From CAJVXI01 sp036444215 (lineage in GTDB: Bacteria > Patescibacteriota > Minisyncoccia > UBA6257 > UBA9933): a stretch of DNA of 9,713 nucleotides. The translations under genes and the position numbers were made by a program. Of this stretch, positions 5,993-9,713 are shown one piece after another. The stretch lies in NCBI GenBank assembly GCA_036444215.1, contig JAZGAA010000042.1, positions 1 through 9,713 on the forward strand, read 5' to 3'. Each line of letters starts with the position of its first letter. The first letter of the stretch is position 1. The notes beneath the pieces were generated by a model. The model was not told where the DNA came from. It saw only the letters and a list, made by a program, of their open reading frames with translations, and did not search any database.

Positions 5993-6008
5993 TGTAAAAC
6001 GTGAAACA
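5993..6008 (+). promoter_or_regulatory. parS-like site, copy 2
   Basis: Identical 16-mer to copy 1, with the same three mismatches to parS. Partial similarity continues downstream of both copies (G-N-CACA, then TT-N-ACG at matching distances), so the conserved unit may be about 34 bp. Confidence 0.4.
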
Positions 6009-6076
6009 CTCGACACAAAATTTACGTATTAGAAAAAATACTTTATACTTAATACTATATACTTTATACTTATTTT

Positions 6077-6454
6077 ATGACCTACAAATCTCAACTCGGT
6101 AAATTCGGCGAAAATACTGCCTGCCAACATCTTATTAAAAAGGGCTATAAAATCCTGGAACGGAATTTCCGCAAACCCTGGGGCGAATTGGATATTATAG
6201 CCAAAGCGCCGGATAAAACGCTTGTTTTTATTGAAGTAAAGGCTGTAAGTGGGGTAAACGGCAATCTAAACGGCATACAGCCAGAGGAACAGTTAACCAA
6301 AACCAAGCTCAGGAAATTCAGAAGAACCGCCTCTTTATATGCTGGCCATTTACCGGAAAAAATTGATGATGAAAAGGGGTGGAGAATAGACCTCCTCGCC
6401 TTGACAATCACCCCAAAAGATTGTCTTATAAACCACTACGAAAACATCTGCTAA
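6077..6454 (+). CDS. yraN: UPF0102 / YraN family endonuclease-like protein
   Basis: 125 residues, usual length for this widespread family of uncertain function with a restriction-endonuclease-like fold. Visible family signatures are LGKFGENTACQHLIKKGYKILERNFR (7-32), GELDIIA (36-42) with D39, and VFIEVKAVSG (50-59) with E53 and K55; together these form the D-...-ExK nuclease-type metal site. The C-terminal WRIDLLALTI (102-111) is also typical. It is cytoplasmic and, from established family knowledge, often encoded near recombination or DNA-processing genes. No Shine-Dalgarno site; TATACT lies 6 nt before the ATG. The stop codon lies inside the first unit of a 21-bp tandem repeat. Confidence 0.92.
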   Translation: MTYKSQLGKFGENTACQHLIKKGYKILERNFRKPWGELDIIAKAPDKTLVFIEVKAVSGVNGNLNGIQPEEQLTKTKLRKFRRTASLYAGHLPEKIDDEKGWRIDLLALTITPKDCLINHYENIC

Positions 6455-6492
6455 ACACAGACCCATACTGACTAAACACGGACTTATACAGA
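6451..6492. repeat. 21-bp tandem duplication at the 3' end of yraN
   Basis: Two adjacent 21-bp units, 6451-6471 and 6472-6492, both beginning CTAAACAC and agreeing at 17 of 21 positions. The first contains the yraN stop codon. The differences suggest an old duplication. No terminator is visible here. Confidence 0.7.
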
Positions 6493-6515
6493 CACAATGC
6501 GAGTTGGACAAACTA

Positions 6516-6544
6516 TTGACTCTTGTGGTGTGGTATGGTATCTT
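6516..6544 (+). promoter_or_regulatory. Promoter of the 108-aa unknown gene
   Basis: TTGACT (6516-6521), a 17-bp spacer, then TATCTT (6539-6544) preceded by TGG, an extended -10. The expected start near 6551 gives a leader of about 70 nt before the ribosome site. Confidence 0.75.
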
Positions 6545-6623
6545 CTTAAAAGATATTTAACAAAATAACTTTCAATGAAAAAGAAATGTATACGGGTATA
6601 AGGCCCAGAAAGGAGAAAGTAAG

Positions 6624-6950
6624 ATGACTAAGAAAACTATTAAACTCCCAAGCGCTGAGGAAATCATAAAGCGACTCAAAAATGTTTACGATAACGACCA
6701 TGTGGCTGAACGGTTCTATCCTATGATTGCTAAAGAAGCAAAAAAACAATTAGTTGCTGAGGGCGTCACTATGATGTTTACCCTTAAAATTCACGATTTT
6801 GTGGCTTCTGGCTATCGCTATCCTGGTGTTATTGAGGACATTCTACATATGTATGTACCATCCTTTATTGATGCCATTATAGATGACAAAGAAGTTGCAG
6901 AAGCGGCAAAGGTCTTTCATCAAGAAGCCCTTCATAAAGACAAAAACTGA
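6624..6950 (+). CDS. Hypothetical protein, 108 aa
   Basis: I do not recognise this protein. It appears soluble and mostly helical, with no signal peptide, membrane segment or cysteine. Its N-terminus is basic (MTKKTIKLPSAEEIIKRLKN), the middle has AKEAKKQLVAEGVTMMFTLKIHDFVASGYRYPG, and the C-terminal third is acidic then helical (IDAIIDDKEVAEAAKVFHQEA). The start is well supported by AAAGGAG 8 nt upstream. It is a stand-alone unit with its own near-consensus promoter, a leader of about 70 nt and a strong terminator, which suggests substantial or regulated expression. That arrangement contrasts with most neighbours, which lack ribosome sites. Confidence 0.85.
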   Translation: MTKKTIKLPSAEEIIKRLKNVYDNDHVAERFYPMIAKEAKKQLVAEGVTMMFTLKIHDFVASGYRYPGVIEDILHMYVPSFIDAIIDDKEVAEAAKVFHQEALHKDKN

Positions 6951-6972
6951 GACTGACTCACATTATGAACCC

Positions 6973-7002
6973 AAGGCGGACAATCCAATGTCCGCCTTTT
7001 TT
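6973..7002 (+). terminator. Strong rho-independent terminator
   Basis: Perfect stem AAGGCGGACA/TGTCCGCCTT with loop ATCCAA, followed by a T run. It begins 22 bp after the stop of the 108-aa gene. Confidence 0.92.
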
Positions 7003-7074
7003 ATTACACCCCTATCAACCACAAATAAAGCTAAAAATCTTTTCGGAGTGAGTATCCCAATCTCCACTAAAAAC

Positions 7075-7249
7075 TATCCCCATCCAATTTTTCCGTAGCC
7101 AGCATGTCGGGAGAGATAGTTATAAATTACCGAAGCGAACGAGAGGGAAGCCGGAACTGACCAAAGGGAATTCCGGAGGGCTCCCCGAAGTGAGCGAGGA
7201 TAATTTATCTATCGCGGAGACCGCTGGCGGGAAAAGTTGGATAGGGATA
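7075..7249. repeat. 175-bp long-hairpin element (candidate ncRNA or MITE-like repeat)
   Basis: The ends pair: 7075-7094 with 7230-7249 (TATCCC...GGGATA; 18 Watson-Crick pairs, one G-U, one mismatch), then 7098-7103 GCCAGC with 7223-7228 GCTGGC. After an internal loop, GATAG and ATAAATTACC (7115-7131) pair with 7198-7213, apart from small bulges. The tip has GGGA/TCCC and CCGGAA/TTCCGG (7151-7156 with 7171-7176) around a 14-nt loop. Between stem and tip, both sides carry the purine-rich words CCGAAGCGAACGAG (7130-7143) and CCGAAGTGAGCGAG (7185-7198), a direct repeat of 12/14 that would form a large internal loop. No coding capacity and no clear target-site duplication. It could be a structured RNA, a non-autonomous mobile element, or a processing site. 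Confidence 0.6.
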
Positions 7250-7263
7250 AAATCACCATTAAG

Positions 7264-7272
7264 TTATCCACA
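7264..7272 (+). promoter_or_regulatory. DnaA-box-like 9-mer
   Basis: Exact TTATCCACA. Only one copy is seen, so it may be chance or a DnaA-responsive site rather than an origin. Confidence 0.3.
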
Positions 7273-7292
7273 CCCCCAACCAATCTATATTA

Positions 7293-7301
7293 TGGTAAAA
7301 T
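7293..7301 (+). promoter_or_regulatory. Extended -10 of the proline-rich gene
   Basis: TGG followed by TAAAAT (7296-7301), 7 nt before the ATG. No -35 or Shine-Dalgarno site is seen; the mRNA would be leaderless. Confidence 0.5.
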
Positions 7302-7308
7302 AAAACCA

Positions 7309-7818
7309 ATGGACGAAAACATTAAACAACAAAAACCAGTATCACCTCCTCCACCTCCTCCTTCGGAAGTCGGCATCCGAACAATGCAATCCGATGTTGA
7401 ATCAGTTAAACAAAGCGGTGGAGAAGCACCAACTCCGCAAACTTTTGTTCCGCCAGAATTAAAACCAGAAACCCCTAAACCAGCAACTGAAGAGCCAAAA
7501 GTTGAGGTCTCTCTTAATATTCCTGGCTATGCCGGACCGGAAAAACCAATTTTCAAACCCCAACCAACAGTCCCAACCAGCCAGCCAGCACCGCCTCCGC
7601 CTGCGCCTACAAGGCCTTCTCCAGCGCCTATGCCGCCGCCTCCATCACAACCAACACCTCAACCGCCTCCAACATCTCCAGCGCCTCCAACAGTTCCAAC
7701 AACTCCGGCTCAAAAATCTTCTACCCTAAAAACCATTGCTTTAATAGTTGGGATTATTATAGGTGTTGTTGGATTAGGATTTCTGGGTTATTACGTGATT
7801 TTCCCATTAATTTTTTAA
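7309..7818 (+). CDS. Proline-rich, C-terminally membrane-anchored protein, unknown function
   Basis: 169 residues from MDENIKQQ. The N-terminal 135 residues are disordered and proline-rich: a PPPPPP run (13-18), a charged section with VEVSLNIPGYAGPEKP, then dense P/T/S/A/Q sequence (about 85-133) with PPPP blocks. The C-terminal 30 residues form one hydrophobic helix (TIALIVGIIIGVVGLGFLGYYVIFPLIF) that ends the protein, so it is a tail-anchored protein with its proline-rich part probably in the cytoplasm. Proline-rich stretches often bind partner proteins; no enzyme domain is present. The open frame continues upstream to a TTG inside the hairpin element, but the first ATG fits the -10 spacing better. 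Proteins of this layout sometimes have a further outside domain, but no frame downstream continues one here, so it seems complete. Confidence 0.8.
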   Translation: MDENIKQQKPVSPPPPPPSEVGIRTMQSDVESVKQSGGEAPTPQTFVPPELKPETPKPATEEPKVEVSLNIPGYAGPEKPIFKPQPTVPTSQPAPPPPAPTRPSPAPMPPPPSQPTPQPPPTSPAPPTVPTTPAQKSSTLKTIALIVGIIIGVVGLGFLGYYVIFPLIF

Positions 7819-7845
7819 AAATAAACAAAAAGGATTTATTAATAA

Positions 7846-7874
7846 TTGACGAATAACGCTTTCAGCGTTATTCT
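7846..7874 (+). promoter_or_regulatory. Promoter of the DksA-like gene, overlapping a hairpin
   Basis: TTGACG (7846-7851), a 17-bp spacer, and TATTCT (7869-7874), 10 nt before the ATG. The spacer and -10 form the two arms of the terminator hairpin, so termination of the upstream gene and initiation of this one share the same DNA. Confidence 0.5.
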
Positions 7875-7878
7875 TTTT
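7851..7878 (+). terminator. Rho-independent terminator of the proline-rich gene
   Basis: Stem GAATAACGCT/AGCGTTATTC (10 bp; loop 3-5 nt), followed by TTTTT. It lies 32 bp after the proline-rich stop and 6 bp before the next start codon. Confidence 0.8.
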
Positions 7879-7884
7879 ATATAT

Positions 7885-8241
7885 ATGGATAAACAAAACT
7901 TAGAAGAATTAAAAAATAAACTTAAGGAGGAAAAGAAAAATATTGCCTTGAGAATAAAAAGATTGGCAAAAATCCCGGATTTCGGCAGCGACGTTGATTC
8001 TTTGGAAGAAGAATCAGATGAATCAGAAGAATACGGAAATCAACTATCTGTTGCTCAAGTAGCTAAAAACCGCTTAGCTGATATTAATTCTGCTTTATTA
8101 AAGATTGAAAAAGATAAATACGGAATATGTGAGAAATGCAAAAAGGAAATTTCTTTGGAATTATTAAAAGTTAATCCGGAGTCAAGATTGTGTAAAAACT
8201 GTAAAAGGCTTTCTATAAATTCTAAAGCCGCAGGTAAATAG
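7885..8241 (+). CDS. DksA/TraR-type C4 zinc-finger protein
   Basis: 118 residues. Family members act at the RNA polymerase secondary channel, often together with ppGpp. Visible are an N-terminal lysine-rich coiled-coil helix (1-30), a tip-like acidic loop IPDFGSDVDSLEEESDESEEY (30-50), a second helix (51-77), and the zinc finger CEKC...CKNC (C82, C85, C103, C106) with the family-typical KYGICEKCKKEI. It is shorter than E. coli DksA (151) and closer to the small TraR/YteA-like forms; the DxxDxA tip of DksA is not clearly present, so activity on polymerase is inferred. The start at MDKQ is chosen because the upstream TTG would place codons inside the terminator and promoter. Co-occurrence with rel in the same window hints at a ppGpp link, but the two are 6.6 kb apart. 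Confidence 0.88.
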   Translation: MDKQNLEELKNKLKEEKKNIALRIKRLAKIPDFGSDVDSLEEESDESEEYGNQLSVAQVAKNRLADINSALLKIEKDKYGICEKCKKEISLELLKVNPESRLCKNCKRLSINSKAAGK

Positions 8242-8318
8242 AATTTATCTAGAAAACTTTTACCCCATTAGATAAACGAAGTTCTATCTAACGGGGTGCT
8301 CATAATTTTAGATAAATT
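8242..8318. repeat. Nested inverted-repeat element upstream of comM
   Basis: An outer pair AATTTATCTA (8242-8251) / TAGATAAATT (8309-8318) surrounds an inner hairpin CCCCATTAGATA (8263-8274) / TATCTAACGGGG (8285-8296), 11 of 12 pairs, with loop AACGAAGTTC. The inner hairpin has no T run on the plus strand, so it is not a typical terminator; it could still end dksA-like transcripts, act as a comM leader, or be a repeat element. It shares words with the 7075-7249 element. Confidence 0.55.
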
Positions 8319-8343
8319 TGACTTCGCTTCCGGCTTGTAAATT
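8318..8343 (+). promoter_or_regulatory. Possible comM promoter
   Basis: TTGACT (8318-8323) and a TANNNT box TAAATT (8338-8343), 9 nt before the ATG. The 14-bp spacing is short; alternatives with weaker -10s overlap. There is no Shine-Dalgarno site. Confidence 0.3.
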
Positions 8344-8352
8344 TATAAAATT

Positions 8353-9713
8353 ATGACAAAAAACTTTTCTAAAACTTTTTCTGCTGAACTTGACGGCATT
8401 AATGCTAAATTGATTGAGGTGGAGGTTGATATTAATATCGGCCTCCACTCTTTTAATATCGTTGGCTTGGCTGATAAAGCTCTTTCTGAAGCCAAAGAGC
8501 GCGTCAGTTCAGCGCTTAAAAACAGCGGCGTTAAACCGCCAACCAAAGAAAATCGGAAAATCACCGTTAATCTGGCGCCGGCGGACATCAAAAAAACCGG
8601 CTCCCAGTACGATTTGGCGATTGCTATTGGCTATCTTTTGGCAACCAAACAAATAAAAGAGTTTGAAACAAAAGATAAAATTTTTGTCGGTGAATTATCT
8701 TTGGATGGGACGCTTCGGCCGGTCAACGGCTGTTTAAGCATTACCCAATTGGCAAAAAAATTGGGCTTTAAATCCTTATTACTGCCAAAACAAAACGCGG
8801 TTGAAGCCGCTATTATAAAAAACATTAAAATTATTCCTGTAGATAATTTAGAGGAGTTAATAAACAACTTGGAAAACCGTAAATTAATCTCTCCTCAGCC
8901 ATTAACCGAATTCCAGCCAAACCAAAGACCGCCGCTAATTGATATTTCAGAAATCAAAGGCCAAGAAAACGCTAAAAGAGCTCTAATGGTGGCAGCGGCC
9001 GGTGGCCACAACATATTAATGGCCGGGCCGCCGGGCGCCGGCAAAACAATGCTGGCCCAAGCACTGATTTCAATTCTTCCTTCGCCATCACTTGAAGAAA
9101 CAATTGAGATTACCCAAATCTACAGTGCTGCTAACCAACTCGGAGAAAATACTTTTTTTGATTATCGGCCTTTTCGTTCGCCTCATCATACGGCCTCGCC
9201 AGTAGCGGTCGTCGGTGGCGGCACCAATCCCAAACCCGGAGAAATCAGTTTAGCTCATCGCGGCGTTTTATTTTTGGATGAACTTCCGGAATTCCGCCGA
9301 GATCTTTTAGAATCGCTTCGCCAACCGCTGGAGAGCGGCCAGATTTTTGTTTCTCGGGCTAAAAATACTCTTACTTTTCCGGCAAAATTTTCTTTGGTAG
9401 CGGCTATGAATCCCTGTCCCTGCGGCTATTTCGGCAACTCGGAAAAAGAATGCCGCTGCACCGCCAATGAAATTTTTCGTTATCAAAAGAAAATATCCGG
9501 ACCGCTTTTGGATAGGATTGACATTCAAATTGAAGTGCCTCAAGTAAAAATAGAACAATTAAGAAACCAAAAAGGTTCTGCTCGCAGTAGTAATAGCCAG
9601 AAAGTTAAAGAAAAAATCAAAAAAGCCAGGGAAATTCAATTGGAACGGCTCAAGAAAATCAAACCGAAAATTTATACCAACTCTGAAATGAGCTCAAAAC
9701 AAGTTGATGAAAT
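8353..9713 (+). CDS. comM: ComM / YifB family AAA+ ATPase (C-terminus outside window)
   Basis: A hexameric helicase-type ATPase that promotes branch migration and integration of transformed DNA. 453 residues are present; family members are about 500-510, so roughly 50-60 are missing. The N-terminal Lon-protease-like S5 fold domain (1-170) shows FNIVGLADKALSEAKERV (34-51) and GELSLDGTLRPVNG (113-126). The Mg-chelatase-type AAA+ domain shows DISEIKGQENAKRAL (197-211), Walker A GPPGAGKT (225-232), FRSPHHTAS (274-282), Walker B VLFLDELPEF (305-314), sensor 1 AAMNPCPCG (350-358) and the arginine-finger segment GPLLDRID (383-390). Cysteines at 355, 357, 367 and 369 make the family's small CxC...CxC cluster. 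The frame is open to the right edge. With dprA and the PilO-like gene nearby it supports a transformation-capable organism. Confidence 0.96.
   Translation, partial: MTKNFSKTFSAELDGINAKLIEVEVDINIGLHSFNIVGLADKALSEAKERVSSALKNSGVKPPTKENRKITVNLAPADIKKTGSQYDLAIAIGYLLATKQIKEFETKDKIFVGELSLDGTLRPVNGCLSITQLAKKLGFKSLLLPKQNAVEAAIIKNIKIIPVDNLEELINNLENRKLISPQPLTEFQPNQRPPLIDISEIKGQENAKRALMVAAAGGHNILMAGPPGAGKTMLAQALISILPSPSLEETIEITQIYSAANQLGENTFFDYRPFRSPHHTASPVAVVGGGTNPKPGEISLAHRGVLFLDELPEFRRDLLESLRQPLESGQIFVSRAKNTLTFPAKFSLVAAMNPCPCGYFGNSEKECRCTANEIFRYQKKISGPLLDRIDIQIEVPQVKIEQLRNQKGSARSSNSQKVKEKIKKAREIQLERLKKIKPKIYTNSEMSSKQVDE

Larger units (their letters stand above)
5817..6076. other. Non-coding, repeat-rich intergenic region
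   Basis: No credible gene in about 260 bp. It holds an imperfect copy of part of the preceding terminator (CCGATC ... AAGACCA ... CTTTTTCA, 5839-5871), two identical parS-like 16-mers, a doubled TGCCAAAA within AT-rich DNA (about 5963-5979), and a duplicated ACTTTATACTTA (6040-6051 and 6061-6072) just before yraN. The second copy contains TATACT (6065-6070), 6 nt before the yraN ATG, the likely yraN -10. Confidence 0.6.
7003..7308. other. Intergenic region between the 108-aa gene and the proline-rich gene
   Basis: About 300 bp without a supported gene. After about 70 bp with nothing recognisable comes the 175-bp hairpin element (7075-7249), then a single exact DnaA-box-like TTATCCACA (7264-7272) and an extended -10 (7293-7301) next to the following start codon. 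Confidence 0.6.

Noticed and set aside
6575..6601. Eight-codon leader ORF (MKKKCIRV) in the 5' leader of the 108-aa gene
   Set aside because: No ribosome site, no run of regulatory codons and no attenuator-type hairpin pair; likely chance.
6883..7098. Plus-strand frame of 71 codons overlapping the end of the 108-aa gene
   Set aside because: It overlaps a well-supported gene and runs through its terminator; no ribosome site.
7264..7272. Replication origin suggested by a DnaA box and parS-like sites
   Set aside because: Only one DnaA box, no cluster, no dnaA/dnaN nearby and the sites are over 1 kb apart; not enough to call oriC.
7237..7308. TTG-initiated N-terminal extension of the proline-rich protein
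   Set aside because: It would start inside the hairpin element and precede the extended -10 box; the ATG at 7309 fits better.
7805..7830. Frameshift at a T6-A5 run truncating the proline-rich protein
   Set aside because: No other frame continues for a useful length downstream, so there is no lost domain to restore.
7846..7884. TTG-initiated extension of the DksA-like protein
   Set aside because: These codons lie within the terminator hairpin and promoter; the family starts near MDKQ-type N-termini.

Overview
This AT-rich 9.7 kb window looks like chromosomal DNA of a small-genome bacterium, most likely from the Candidate Phyla Radiation / Patescibacteria (Parcubacteria-like). That assignment is inference. 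It rests on the AT-rich intergenic DNA made of short degenerate words, the mix of dprA, comM, yraN and a PilO-like gene, a proline-rich tail-anchored protein, and the lack of Shine-Dalgarno sites before most genes. There is no rRNA, CRISPR array or recognisable transposase.

Left part (1-1715): a bifunctional (p)ppGpp synthetase/hydrolase (Rel/SpoT) runs off the left edge on the minus strand. Diverging from it, a near-consensus promoter (TTGACA, 17 bp, TATACT) drives a short plus-strand unit: two non-canonical tRNA-like genes with encoded CCA ends, a 50-residue zinc-ribbon protein, and a terminator that also serves topA from the other side.

Centre (1758-5816): topA (type IA topoisomerase with four C-terminal zinc ribbons) and dprA lie on the minus strand, separated by 112 bp of low-complexity AT-rich DNA. 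dprA shares an overlapping divergent -10 region with a plus-strand unit made of a PilO-like pilus protein, a small membrane protein and tRNA-Ile(GAT), closed by a hairpin terminator.

Right part (5817-9713): a non-coding stretch carries two identical 16-bp sites resembling parS. It is followed by yraN (UPF0102), an unknown 108-residue protein with its own strong promoter, Shine-Dalgarno site and terminator, a 175-bp intergenic element that folds into a long hairpin, a proline-rich tail-anchored membrane protein, a DksA/TraR-type zinc-finger protein, a second hairpin-rich intergenic segment, and comM (YifB-type AAA+ protein), which runs off the right edge.

How the genes fit together: dprA, comM and the PilO-like gene belong to DNA uptake and processing and to type IV pili. 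Rel and the DksA-like protein belong to stringent-type control. topA is housekeeping. The points most worth a second look are the two odd tRNA-like genes under a strong promoter, the parS-like pair, the two intergenic hairpin elements that share sequence words, and the split between genes with -10 boxes 6-10 nt before the ATG (apparently leaderless) and genes with full promoters and Shine-Dalgarno sites.
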